Positions 17,514-27,473 of a stretch of 54,729 bases of DNA are shown here, one piece after another; position 1 is the stretch's first letter; every line of letters begins with the position of its first letter. The translations under genes and the position numbers were made by a program. The notes under the pieces are model-generated. The model did not search any database. It was not told the DNA's origin and saw only the letters and a list, made by a program, of their open reading frames with translations. This DNA comes from Longimicrobiaceae bacterium (GTDB lineage Bacteria > Gemmatimonadota > Gemmatimonadetes > Longimicrobiales > Longimicrobiaceae). The stretch covers positions 1-54,729 of the forward strand of contig JAUJOM010000027.1 in assembly GCA_030447645.1 (NCBI GenBank), given 5' to 3'.

Positions 17514-19211
17514 GCGGGGCCGCGGGCTGTGTCGGCGTCGGCCCCGCGCAGGTTCAGGCGCGTGGCGCGGTTCGCATCCAGACGATCGGCACGCGCTTCG
17601 CGCTCCATGTCAAGGAGCTTCATTTCGGCGCGCTTGGCTTCGAGTTCGCGTTGCAGCTCTTCGATGCGGGAGTTGGTTTCGGCTTCCGCACGCTCCATCT
17701 CGCGCTGGTGGCGCTCGCTTTCGGCCAGCAGGCGGCGATCCTCGATCCGCTCCTCCGCTTCCTTCTCCCAGCGCGCGGTGCCCATCAGCACTTCGCCGCC
17801 GATGGCGTACACGTCCGCCAGGGTAACGCCTTCACCGCTCAACACCAGTTCCCGCACCTGGTTCGAGTGCTCCATGCCCTGGCGACTTCGACGACGGTGA
17901 GGGCACGATTGCGCTCTCCGCCGCGGATGACGTAGGAAAGGTGAATCCAGGTATCGGCAATGGTGCTGATCTGCATGGCGGTAGCTTCTTCCAGCGCGTT
18001 TGCCCCCGCCGCCACCAGGCTAATGCAAAGCACGGTGATCCCCTGCGACTTGGCGAGGTCCAGCAGCCGCAAAGGAGGCATCCACCGCGGCCACGCGCCC
18101 GCCGGATTTGCCCAGCGCGGAGATGGGGTCAATCACCATGCAGCGGGGCTGGCGGTCCCGGATGCGGTTACGCAAGCGGACCAAGTGGGACTCCGCGCTT
18201 TCCGTTTCCGTACGCACGGCGTAGATGTCCAGCAACCCCGCTTCGGCGTGGGGGCCGAGACGAATCCCAACCGACGCCAAGTTGCGAATGATTTGCCAGA
18301 GCCGGGTTCGTCGAAGCGCGACGTACAACACCCGCTCCCCGCGCAGGCAGGCCGCTTCGCTAAAGGTGCCCGCCAGCGTGGTCTTGGCCGTGCCTGGCGC
18401 GCCGGTGAGCAGCACTCCCGAGCCCCGGTAATAGCCGCCGCCAAGCATGCTGTCCAGCCGAGCGACGCCCGAAGAAATGCGCTCGTTGGAAACCCCATAG
18501 TTGAGCTCGGTTTCCCCGAAGGTGAGCACCTCGAGCCCGGTTGAGGAGATCACGAAGGGAAATTCGTTGGCGGAAAATCCCGTTCCCCGGTACTTCATCA
18601 CCCGTAGCCCGCGCGCGAAACCCGCTCGGCGAGACGGTGGTGCAGGACCACCACGCAATCCACCATGAACTGCAAAAACCCGTAGCGTTGCGCCGAAGAA
18701 GGATCGTCGCCCTCCACCTTGGCAGGAGAACCGTGGTGTAGTCGCGGTCCATCAACCACTCGTGGAGCCGGTGGAGTTCCTGCCGCTCCCGCTACCGGAT
18801 CCGGCAACTGCGAAAGGAGCACGTCGATGCCATCGAAAACGACACGCTTGATCCCCATGTCTGCTGCCTTGGCGCCACGGCGGCCAAGATTCCGCCGAGG
18901 TCGAAGTCGCCGGAGCGCGGTGCGGTAGGGGACGGCCACAGGCGTCCAGAAGAAGGAGATTCTCCCGTTCCAACGCCGGCAGGTCCCATCCAAAGGTGCC
19001 CGCGTTCGCCACGATCCGCGGGAGTTTCCTCGAAGGCTACGAAGATCGCGGGCTCGCCGTCATGCCGAGCACCATGGACCAGGGTTTGAAGGGCAAAAAT
19101 CGTCTTTCCCGCGCCGGGGCCACCCATTACCAGCGTGATCCGATCGCGGGGGGAGCCCGCCCGTGAGTTCGTCGAACCTTCGATCCCAGTCGGCACTTTA
19201 CTCAATGGCAT
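17510..19211 (-). CDS. kaiC: KaiC with C-terminal coiled coil, multiply frameshifted
   Basis: Reassembled from several frames: MPLSKVPTGIEG, first Walker A MGGPGAGKT, VVFDGIDVLLSQLPD, then the second domain with Walker A TGAPGTAKTT and VIDPISALGKSGG. The phosphosite region reads MQISTIADTW (Ser-Thr at 17962-17967), keeping the Ser-Thr pair that KaiC autophosphorylates. After the ATPase core (GEGVTLADVYAIGGEVLMGT) come ~75 residues of charged heptad-like helix (EEERIEDRR..., IEELQRELEAKRAEM), a coiled coil like that reported for KaiC of the Rhodobacter sphaeroides KaiBC timer. Homopolymer slips are visible, e.g. TTT to TT and CCCCC to CCCCCC near 19155-19185. Start ATG 19211; frame is followed by coupled kaiB. 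Confidence 0.82.
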
Positions 19212-19396
19212 GACTTCGGCGGTCGCGGCCGCTTCTTGGCTTATTTGGTCCTCGACAACCCTCCAAGGTGGGCGGTACGGCGACACGGTTCGACCGATTC
19301 GGCTACCGAAGCTGCACGCTATGTACCACATACGCCGTAGACCTTGAACAAGGGCGAGCCGGCGGAAGAGATCCGTAGCGGCGTTTCAAAGTTTGC

Positions 19397-21579
19397 TCAC
19401 CCGTCCGGCAGCGTCAGCGTGAAGATGCTCCCCACGCCCGGGGTGCTCTGGGCCGTCAGGTCACCCCATCGAGCGCGCGAGTTCGCGGCCCGATCGTGAG
19501 CCCGAGCCCGGTGCCCTGCCCGGTTCGGGTCAGATCCGCACTCACCTGCACGAAGGGCTCGAAGATCCCCTCCAGCCGCTCCGGTGGAATGCCGTGACCG
19601 GTGTCCCGGACGTGGATCTCCACGGCGTTTTCGCGCCGCTCCCACTCCATCGTGATCTCCCCGCCCGCATCCGTGAACTTGATCGCGTTACTGAGGAGGT
19701 TCAGGAGGATCTGCCGCAGCTTGTCCCGATCGGCCCGGACCGCGACGGCGGGATCGCCCGCCCGGCGCCGGTACGCGATTCCCTTGACTTCGGCCTGCGG
19801 GACGATCAGCCCCTCCACGTCCGCGAGCGCCTCCTCCACCGGCGCGTCGGTGATATCAAAGTCGACGCGCCCCGCTTCCAGCTTGGCGAAATTGAGCACG
19901 TCGTTGATGAGCCCGAGCAGGTGCTGCTGCGCATGCTTGATCCGCTCCAGATCGGAGCGCTGCTGCTCCGTGACCGCACCGCGAATGCCCATCTCGATCA
20001 GCTCCACGTAACCACCGATGGCGTTCAGCGGGGTGCGCAGCTCGTGGCTCATGTTGGCCAGGAACTGGCTCTTGGAACGGTTGGCCTCTTCCGCCGCAAT
20101 ACGAGCTTCCTCAACCTCCCGGCGCGCCCGCACCTGCTCCGTGACCTCGACGGCGTGGACCAGGATGTCGCGTTCGGCCTGCCCCTCCCGGGCGGGGAGC
20201 AGCAGCCAGACCAGATGCCAGCTCGTCTCCTCCAGCACCCCACTTCCCCGGCGCTCCATGGAGACGGTCACTTCGGGATTCACGTAGGGCTCGCCCGTCT
20301 CGTAAACCCGATCCAGCAGCTCGAGGAGGCCGCTCTCCCTGAGTTCCGGGAACACTTCGCGGAAGGGTTTACCTATCGCGTTGGGCTTGCCGACGGACTT
20401 TTCCCAGGTGGGGTTCACCAGCGTGACCACGTGCTCCGGGCCGCCGAAGATCGCCATCACCGCCGGCGCGACCGTGAAGATCTGCTCCAGACGCTCGCGT
20501 TCGGTGCGGGCGAGCGCGAGCAGACGCTCGCGCTCCTCCTCGTGCCGCTTCTGCTCGTCGATGTCGGTGTTGGTCCCCACCCACCTCGTGATGGTGCCGG
20601 CCGCGTCGCGCTGCGGAAGGCCACGGCTCAGGTGCCAGCGGTACTCGCCGTCGAAGCGGCGGAAACGGTGCTCCAGCTGGAAGTCCACCCCCGTCTGAAT
20701 CGAGTGCTGCCACAGCCGCTGATTTGCTTCCCAGTCATCCGGATGGATGATCCGCTTCCAGCCCCAGTCCCGGAGATCCTCGAAGCTCAAGCCCGTGTAG
20801 TCCAGCCAGTGCTGGTTGAAGTAGTCCACGTTGCCGGCGGCGTCCGCCGTCCAGACCTTTTGGGGCATGGCTTCGGCCAGGAAGCGAGCGCGCTCGACGC
20901 TTTCCAGCAGCGCCCGGTTGCTCGCCTCCACCTCCTGCCGGGCGAGCACCTGGCTGGTCGCGTCCACACCGTGGACGAAAATGCCCCCCACAGCTCCGTT
21001 CGCCTCCCGCATGGGCTGGTATACGAAGCTGACAAAGCGCTCCTCGGGCGAGGAGTCCCGCGTGCGCCGGATGGCAATGGGCAGCTCGCTTCCCACGAAA
21101 GGCTCACCACTCGTGTAGACCTGGTCCAGAAGGGCGATGAAACCCTGCTCCACCACCTCGGGAAGCGCCTCCGCCACCGGCTTCCCCAGGATGTCGCGGT
21201 GCCCGATCAGCTGGCAGTAGGGCGGATTGGCGATCTCGAAGACGTGGTCGGGGCCCCGCAGCACCGCGATGAAAGCAGGGGCCTCCTGGAAGATTTCCGC
21301 GAGGCGCGCCCTCTCGATCTCCAGCTCACGGTGCCTTTCCTCCAGCGTTGCCGTGTATTCTTCCAGTTGCGCGGCTTGCGCCTGGAGCTCCTCCGCCTGC
21401 CTCTCCAGCTCGGTCGCCTGCTCCCGCAGCTGTTCGTTCTGCTCTTCCAGCCATTCGGACTGCTGGATGGTGGTGCGCTCGTGGACCTCGAGGAGCTGCT
21501 CCAGGGCGGCAATCTGCGACTTGAGCTGATTGACCTCCTCAGCGCTGCTGGCGGCGTTGAGCGTAGACAATTGGTTCAT
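19397..21579 (-). CDS. Multi-PAS sensor histidine kinase
   Basis: About 725 residues, soluble. An N-terminal coiled coil (about 15-100, Glu/Gln/Leu rich) precedes three PAS domains (about 110-220, 235-350, 365-480; WTADAAGNVDYFNQHWLDYT marks the second), then DHp with MSHELRTPLNAIGGYVELIE and an HATPase domain with NLLSNAIKF, DTGHGIPP and GTGLGLTIG. A single shift near 19460 breaks the last 30 residues, which continue as GDLTAQSTPGVGSIFTLTLP to 19397. Its ATG overlaps the stop of the upstream unknown protein as ATGA, so the two are partners. The DHp/ATPase half is very similar to that of the kaiB-linked kinase, suggesting a recent duplication. Confidence 0.88.
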
Positions 21580-22304
21580 TCATCAAAGAGCGGCCCGTTC
21601 GCGAAGGGCAGAATCGCCAGCTTCACGGATAGGGCCAGCGGCTTGAACATTTCGGCTGTTTCCGGGGGGAGCGGGATCCGGGCGAACACGATCACCGCGA
21701 AAAGCTCCCCCCGCGGCAGAACCCCGCCGAAACCCAGCACCGACCGCACCCCAAAGGGAACCACAAAGTCCTCCTGGGCGGGAATGTAGGGACTCCCCTA
21801 CGCGGCGGGTACGTAAAACACGTTGAAGCTTTTCTGCTGGAGGTCGACCACGACTTTGGGGTCGGGCCTCAGCACCGAACTCACCTCCAGCCCGAGCTGC
21901 TTGATGAGCTGGGCGATCATGGGAATGCGAGCCACCCCCAGTGCGCTCGGGAGGGGGATCACCTGATGGCCCGCCGACGCACGCCTTGAGTTCCACTCCG
22001 GCAGATCGCCAGCCGTCCCGAGCAGCGTCAGGCACTGCATTGCCGGCGAAGGGGGCTCCGTACCCAGGGCGTCCCCTGCAACCTGCTGAAGGGCGGGATC
22101 CAGCTCGCCAAGCGGATGCGTCTTGAAGCAGCGTACCAGGACGCACGCACGCTCTCCAGTTTCACCTCCCACAAGGCCCTCGTAAAGTAAGCGCACGGTT
22201 CGACTCGCGGCCGCCTCCATGGATTGCGCGCCCGCACCCAGCCTGCGCAGCGCGGCACTGCACTGAGTCATCTCCTTGAGCGTCATCCGCGAAAGATCGT
22301 ACAC
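21576..22304 (-). CDS. Unknown protein coupled to the PAS kinase, one frameshift
   Basis: About 240 residues over two frames: MTLKEMTQCSAALRRLGAG and later CLTLLGTAGDLPEWNSRR, IPLPSALGVARIPMIAQLIK in one, and FGVRSVLGFGGVLPRGELFA, VIVFARIPLPPETAEMFKPL in the other; the shift is near 21797. The pattern (a helix, then alternating strands with a RGELFAVIVFARIPL-like ending) suggests a GAF-like sensory fold, but this is only a guess. Start is uncertain: GTG 22304 or ATG 22286. The stop overlaps the kinase ATG (ATGA), so it probably supplies the signal or modulates the kinase. Confidence 0.6.
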
Positions 22305-22494
22305 GGGCGCTCTGGTGAAGCTTTGGCTGGTCAGCGTAGGCGGCAGCAAGGGTGGCAGCGGTCCGACGGGTGCATAATTGCGTCTGTGAATGCAAGTTGC
22401 ATGCACCCCACCTTGCCACACGCTGGTTCCGGTCCACCGGGCATGCTGATAAATTTCGGAACGCTGAGGCCGGACCCCAAGCACCTGGACTTAC

Positions 22495-23031
22495 ATGCAC
22501 GCATACATCCGAGACGAGCCTGTAACTCTCTCCATACGCCCAACGGATACTGAGGGACTCGCCCCGGAGGATTCGGGCTTGACCGCGGTGGCGTTTTACA
22601 CCCCGGACAACCCGCACCCAAGCTTCCGGGCGCTGCTTCCCCCGGAAACACTGGCCACGCTGGAGCATGCCTTCCTTGAGCCGGTCCGCCTGGGAGTGCT
22701 GGCTGAAGAGCCGGAAACACCGGACGGCGAAATCCACGCCATGGTTGGCCTGGAGCTTCCGGCGGACAGCATCGAAACCGGTGCTGAAGCGGAGGAGCAA
22801 AGCCCCGCCGAGCCCTGGAGCACCTCATCCGACGCGTGGCGGGGGGACGTTCACAACGGGGACGACGCTCCGCGCACCGTGCTGCTCGCTTTCGCCCCGC
22901 TGATCCGGCTGCGTCGCAAGCATCCTGAAGACTTCGGTGAAGAACTGGCGGATCTGCTGGAAAGTGCCCTCGCCGGCGATACTCGCCCGGTGCTCCAGGC
23001 CCGCGTGGATCGGCTGCTGGAGGATTTGTAA
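22495..23031 (+). CDS. Hypothetical protein upstream of gluQRS
   Basis: A 178-residue acidic protein, no signal peptide, membrane segment or recognised domain. It contains SIRPTDTEGLAPEDSGLTAV and, near the C-terminus, a helical part (KHPEDFGEELADLLESALAG). The stop lies 8 bases before the gluQRS ATG, so they are likely in one operon. The coding frame has no break. No function assigned. Confidence 0.65.
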   Translation: MHAYIRDEPVTLSIRPTDTEGLAPEDSGLTAVAFYTPDNPHPSFRALLPPETLATLEHAFLEPVRLGVLAEEPETPDGEIHAMVGLELPADSIETGAEAEEQSPAEPWSTSSDAWRGDVHNGDDAPRTVLLAFAPLIRLRRKHPEDFGEELADLLESALAGDTRPVLQARVDRLLEDL

Positions 23032-23039
23032 CGCCACCC

Positions 23040-23953
23040 ATGCGGGGGCGTTTCGCCCCAAGCCCAACCGGGCGGCTGCACCACGGCAACGCCCGCACTG
23101 CCCTGCTCGCCTGGGCGCAGGTGCGCTCCACCGGAGGCCAATTCGTGCTTCGTATCGAAGACCTGGATCAGGGGCGCGTTCGCCCCGGCGTCGCCGAGCA
23201 GCAGATAGAGGACTTGCGGTGGCTGGGGCTGGACTGGGACGAAGGCCCGGATGTGGGCGGCCCCTTCGTGCCGTACACCCAGTCCGAACGCCAGGACGAG
23301 TACGGCGCCGCGCTGGCGGAGCTTTCCAGCCGCGGGCTCGTGTATGCGTGCACCTGCACCCGGCGAGAGATTGCAGCCGCCGCAAGCGCCCCCCATGGGC
23401 CGGACGATGAGGGCCCGTGCTATCCCGGTACCTGCCGCGAAAGTCAGCGCCCCCTTCCGGGGGCCGCGCTTCGCTTCCGGGTTCCTCCGGGTCCGGTGCA
23501 CTTCCACGATATCCTACAGGGGCCTCAGACTTTTTATCCCGCCAGGGAGATCGGCGACTTCGTGGTCCGGCGCAAAGACGGCACCGCCGCGTACCAGCTC
23601 GCGGTGGTGGTGGACGATGCGGCAATGGGAATCACCCACGTGCTGCGCGGTGCAGACCTGCTCCCCTCCACCGCCCGGCAGATCCTGCTCTACCGGGCGC
23701 TTGGGCTGGAGCCTCCGGCCTGGACCCACGCTCCCCTGCTGCTTTCCCCCGGGGGTGCGCGGCTAGCTAAGCGTGATCGGGCGGTCACGCTGGCGGAAGC
23801 ACGGGCAGCGGCTGTGCATCCCGAAGCTGTGGTCGGTTGGCTGGCCGCGAGCTGCGGGCTAGCCGAACCCGACGAGCGGATTGGAGTGGATGAAGTAGCG
23901 GCGCGCTTCGACCTCCGCCGAATCAGCCCGAGACCGAGAAACGGCAGTTTTGA
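23040..23953 (+). CDS. gluQ: Glutamyl-Q tRNA(Asp) synthetase
   Basis: Truncated class I glutamyl-tRNA synthetase paralogue that attaches glutamate to queuosine of tRNA(Asp). Seen: HIGH-like motif APSPTGRLHHGN near the N-terminus, RIEDLDQGR, the Zn-binding set CTCTRREI...CYPGTC, and the KMSKS-like RLAKRDRAVT; no anticodon-binding domain, as expected. In the raw frame it runs on into the next gene, giving an apparent 1157-residue fusion. One extra C in the CCC run near 23929 would give a C-terminus PETEKRQF and stop at 23953 (about 304 residues, normal for the family), so the fusion is most likely an artefact of a missing base. Confidence 0.85.
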
Positions 23954-24065
23954 AGAACCCGGGTCCGGTGGAAACGGCCGGACCGATTGCCCGGAACGCC
24001 GTGCGCGTTCTATCTTTGCGGCAGCTTTCCCGCGAGTTGGCCGCGCCGCCCAATCCCAGGTGCCG

Positions 24066-26513
24066 ATGATCGATCCTCGAATCGAGGCCGTTCGCGATCC
24101 CACACGCCTTGCTACCTTGCGGCGCGCCGCTCTGCTGGACTCTCCCGCGGAAGACTCCTTCGACCGGCTGACCCGGCTTGCGGCGAAGGTGTTGAAGGCG
24201 CCGATCGCGCTGGTTTCCCTCGTGGAGGAGGACCGCCAATTCTTTGGGAGCTGCTTTGGACTCCCGGAGCCCTGGGCGAGCCGGCGGGAAACTCCCCTGT
24301 CGCACTCCGTCTGTCAGTATACGGTTAACTCCGGAGAGCCGCTCATTATCGCGGACGCGCGGGAGCACCCACTGGTACAGGACAACTTGGCCATTCCGGA
24401 TCTGGGAGTGATCGCCTACGCTGGAGTTCCCCTGATCACCTCCGATGGCCAGGTGCTCGGAAGCTTTTGCGCAATCGACAGTAAGCCCCGCAAGTGGACG
24501 GAGGAAGAGATCGAGATCCTGCGGGACCTTGCCGCCCTGGCCATGACCGAGGTCCAGTCGTGCCTAGATGTAGCGGAGCGCGAACAGGCCAACGGATTGC
24601 TTCGCGAAAGCGAGCGACGGCGCCAAAGCCTGTTCGAGGATGTTCCCGTGGGACTGTACCGCACCTCGCCCGAGGGCAACTTCCTGGACGCGAACCCCGC
24701 CATGGCGGAAATGCTGGGCTACTCGAGCCGGGAAGCACTCCTGACCGCCCACGCGGACGACTCGTACATGAACCCGGAGGACCGCAGGCGTTGGCAGGCG
24801 TTAATGGAACGCGACGGGGTAGTGCGCAATTTCGAGGTGCAGAACCGCCGCAGTGATGGAATGGTCATCTGGGTGCGGGACAGTGCCCGTGCCGTTCAGG
24901 ATCCCGAGGGCCGGATCCTCTTCTACGACGGGGTTCTGGAGGACATCACCGCGCGTAGACAGGCCGAGGAGATGCTGCGGAAGAATGAGGCGCGCGTCCG
25001 CTCCTTGATCGAGAACGCCTCGGACCTGATCACGATCTTGGATGCGGGCGGAGCCATCCGTTACGAGAGCCCCGCGATCGAGGGTATGCTCGGCTATACA
25101 CCCGAAGAGCTGCTCGGGAGGAACGCCTTCCAGCTCATTCACCCTGACGACGTAGCCGGAGTTCAGGACGCCTTCGCGGAAGTGGTCCGAACCCCCGGGA
25201 TGCTCCGAACGGTGGTGTTCCGCTTCCGGCACAAGGACGGTTCGTGGCGGGTGCTCGAATCCACCGGCAACAGCCTGGTGCAGGATCCTGCCGTGGAGGG
25301 GGTGGTGGTGAACTCCCGCGATGTGACGGAGCGCAGCCGGACCGAGGAAGCGCTCCGCCGAAGCGAGGAGCAGCTCCGGCAGGCCCAGAAGATGGAAGCG
25401 GTGGGGCGGCTCGCCGGGGGGATTGCCCACGATTTCAACAACCTGCTCACCGTCGTCAGGGGAAACTCCGAACTCCTGCTGCTGGACCTGCCACCGGATG
25501 ATCCTATACGGGAGGATGTGGAGGAGATTAAAAGGGCCTCTGACCGCGCGGCCTCGCTTACTCAGCAGCTCCTGGCCTTCAGCCGGAAGCAGGTCCTCCA
25601 TCCTCGCGTCTTTGACCTGAATGAGGTAGTGGCGAATACGGAAAAGATGCTCGGGCGCCTGATCGGAGAGGACATTGAGCTGGTCTGCATTGCGGAGCCG
25701 GACCTCGGGCCGGTGATGGCCGACCCCGGCCAGTTCGAGCAGGTCATCGTGAACCTGGCAGTCAATGCGCGGGACGCGATGCCGGACGGCGGCAGGCTGA
25801 CGATCCAGACCCGCAGCATCCAGCTGGATCAGTTGGACGAGCAGCGCCCCAGCTACGTTCCCGCTGGCTCTTACCTCGTGCTCGACGTGTCCGACACCGG
25901 CACGGGAATGGACGAGCGAACCCGCGCACGGATGTTCGAGCCCTTCTTTACCACCAAGGAGATTGGCAAGGGCACGGGACTCGGGCTCGCCACTGTGTAT
26001 GGCATCGTCACGCAGAGCGGCGGCTACATCGCGGTCAAGAGCGACCTTGGACGTGGGACGGTATTTTCCATCTACCTCCCGCGGGCCACAGAGAAGGTAA
26101 CGGCGTCTGGCCACCACGCTGAGCCGAGCGCGGCACAGCTACTGGGATCGGAAACGATCCTGCTGGTCGAGGATGAAGACGCCGTTCGGTCCCTCGCGAG
26201 CAAGATCCTGCGGCGCAAGGGCTACCGCGTTCTGGAAGCTCGTAACGGGACGGAGGCCCTGCGGATTGCGGAGGAGCACCGGACCGCGATCGACCTGCTG
26301 CTCACCGACGTGGTCATGCCCCACATGGATGGGCGGGAGCTGGTGAAGTGGCTCAAAACGCTGCGACCGGACACTCGGGTGCTGTACACGTCCGGGTACA
26401 CGAATGGAGCGGATACGGGCCCTCACAGTGGGTTGGGAGAATCGTTTGTGCAAAAGCCGTTCGGCGCGGTTGAGCTGATCGACAAGGTACGCAGGAGACT
26501 GACCTCGATCTGA
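24066..26513 (+). CDS. Hybrid histidine kinase GAF-PAS-PAS-HisKA-HATPase-receiver
   Basis: About 815 residues from ATG 24066. Order: GAF (residues ~20-165; LSHSVCQYTV), PAS (~185-300; GLYRTSPEGNFLDANPA), PAS (~310-430; ITILDAGGAIRYESPA), DHp with GGIAHDFNNLLTVVRGN (phospho-His in AHDFNN), HATPase with NLAVNARDAMPDGG and GTGLGLATVYGIV, and a C-terminal receiver with VEDEDAVRS, phospho-Asp in LLLTDVVMP and Lys in FVQKPF. A kinase that can pass phosphate to its own receiver, then to a partner such as the receiver at 26741. The frame is continuous with gluQRS upstream but the ATG here matches the start of the GAF similarity. Confidence 0.9.
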   Translation: MIDPRIEAVRDPTRLATLRRAALLDSPAEDSFDRLTRLAAKVLKAPIALVSLVEEDRQFFGSCFGLPEPWASRRETPLSHSVCQYTVNSGEPLIIADAREHPLVQDNLAIPDLGVIAYAGVPLITSDGQVLGSFCAIDSKPRKWTEEEIEILRDLAALAMTEVQSCLDVAEREQANGLLRESERRRQSLFEDVPVGLYRTSPEGNFLDANPAMAEMLGYSSREALLTAHADDSYMNPEDRRRWQALMERDGVVRNFEVQNRRSDGMVIWVRDSARAVQDPEGRILFYDGVLEDITARRQAEEMLRKNEARVRSLIENASDLITILDAGGAIRYESPAIEGMLGYTPEELLGRNAFQLIHPDDVAGVQDAFAEVVRTPGMLRTVVFRFRHKDGSWRVLESTGNSLVQDPAVEGVVVNSRDVTERSRTEEALRRSEEQLRQAQKMEAVGRLAGGIAHDFNNLLTVVRGNSELLLLDLPPDDPIREDVEEIKRASDRAASLTQQLLAFSRKQVLHPRVFDLNEVVANTEKMLGRLIGEDIELVCIAEPDLGPVMADPGQFEQVIVNLAVNARDAMPDGGRLTIQTRSIQLDQLDEQRPSYVPAGSYLVLDVSDTGTGMDERTRARMFEPFFTTKEIGKGTGLGLATVYGIVTQSGGYIAVKSDLGRGTVFSIYLPRATEKVTASGHHAEPSAAQLLGSETILLVEDEDAVRSLASKILRRKGYRVLEARNGTEALRIAEEHRTAIDLLLTDVVMPHMDGRELVKWLKTLRPDTRVLYTSGYTNGADTGPHSGLGESFVQKPFGAVELIDKVRRRLTSI

Positions 26514-26615
26514 AACCGAACGCAGTTAAGGCGCAACGCGAAGCTGGTTCCCTTTCGGCAGTACTCCGGCTGTGACACCCGGGGACGGAGTTTCACATCC
26601 CTGCTCCGCTTCTCA

Positions 26616-26644
26616 GGGTGATTGCCTGCGGTGCGGGCTATAAT
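26616..26644 (+). promoter_or_regulatory. Candidate promoter of the 26.7-kb receiver gene
   Basis: A perfect TATAAT lies at 26639-26644; 17 bases upstream is only GGGTGA, so the -35 is weak and an activator or alternative contact may be needed. Start would be near 26651, leaving about 90 bases of 5' UTR to the ATG at 26741. The rest of the 26514-26740 spacer shows nothing else. Confidence 0.45.
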
Positions 26645-26740
26645 ATATCTTTGCGAGTGCCCCAAGATACCCGTTGGTTGCAGCTCACCCCCGGACCGAG
26701 TGAGCGACCTTTGTCTTTAGACCCTCACGAAGGTTCACCG

Positions 26741-27136
26741 ATGGCTTTGGGTGAGAATCACGCCACGACACAATCCCTGTCCGTCCTCGTCGTGGATGAT
26801 GACGACATGGTTCGCGGCTTTGCACGCAAGGTCCTCCACCGTGGGGGCTATACCGTACTAGAAGCCGCCGATCCGGATGAAGCGCTCCGGTTCGCAGAGG
26901 ACCACCAAGGCCCTATCCATCTCCTGCTCACGGACATCGCGATGCCCTGGATGCGGGGAACAGACCTTTTTCGACGATTTGCCCCGCTTCATCCGGAGGC
27001 TCGGGTGATCTACATGTCAGGGTACACCCCGGACACGATCGGACAGGGGGAAGTGATGGCCGCGGGTGAGTTCATCCAAAAACCATTCAATGCCGGCGAC
27101 TTAATCGACAAGGTGAGGGAGGTGCTTGATCGATGA
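26741..27136 (+). CDS. Single-domain response regulator
   Basis: A 131-residue receiver with all key residues: acidic patch VVDDDD, phospho-Asp in LLLTDIAMP, and Lys in FIQKPF. It is strikingly like the receiver at the end of the hybrid kinase upstream (LLTDVVMP, YTSGYT/YMSGYT), so it probably arose from it and receives phosphate from that kinase. The ATG at 26741 (AAGG upstream) is preferred to the longer in-frame start at 26618, whose extra residues are not receiver-like. No output domain: it would act by protein contact. Confidence 0.85.
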   Translation: MALGENHATTQSLSVLVVDDDDMVRGFARKVLHRGGYTVLEAADPDEALRFAEDHQGPIHLLLTDIAMPWMRGTDLFRRFAPLHPEARVIYMSGYTPDTIGQGEVMAAGEFIQKPFNAGDLIDKVREVLDR

Positions 27137-27145
27137 CGCTGAACA

Positions 27146-27460
27146 GTGCTCTGGATCGGAGTCCTCCAGAACCTTGCTGCCTCAGCCATGATGGAGTTTG
27201 AACTTCGCGGGGACGTTGAGCGGGGGCAGAATCAGGCGGAGAAGGTCAGACAGTGCACGCGGGATCTGGCGCATGACTTCAACAATCTGTTTGCCGCCAT
27301 CAAGGGAAACGCGGACCTGCTCCTGCTCCAGCTCCCAGCGGGAGAGCCGATGCGCCAGGACGCGGAGGACATCCTGCGAGCAGTGGAACGCGGAGCGCCA
27401 CTGATCGAGCGGCTCCTCGCGCTCGGCCGTGGCGTATACCAGCCGAGCCCCGAGCAGTGA
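27146..27460 (+). CDS. Stand-alone DHp-like (histidine phosphotransfer) protein
   Basis: About 104 residues from GTG 27146 (or 90 from ATG 27188). The core DLAHDFNNLFAAIKGNADLL matches the DHp helix 1 of the neighbouring hybrid kinase (GGIAHDFNNLLTVVRGNSEL), followed by the second helix GEPMRQDAEDILRAVERGAP. There is no ATPase domain, and the next gene is convergent, so it was not simply cut off within the window. It could serve as a dimeric phosphotransfer protein of the Spo0B kind or be a truncated kinase. It directly follows the receiver gene. Start uncertain; no clear ribosome binding site. Confidence 0.6.
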   Translation: MLWIGVLQNLAASAMMEFELRGDVERGQNQAEKVRQCTRDLAHDFNNLFAAIKGNADLLLLQLPAGEPMRQDAEDILRAVERGAPLIERLLALGRGVYQPSPEQ

Positions 27461-27473
27461 CAGTACGCCTGGC

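Noticed and set aside
19594..21789. Long plus-strand open frame (731 codons) opposite the PAS kinase
   Set aside because: Same GC shadow effect; the translation is His/Leu/Arg-rich without domains.
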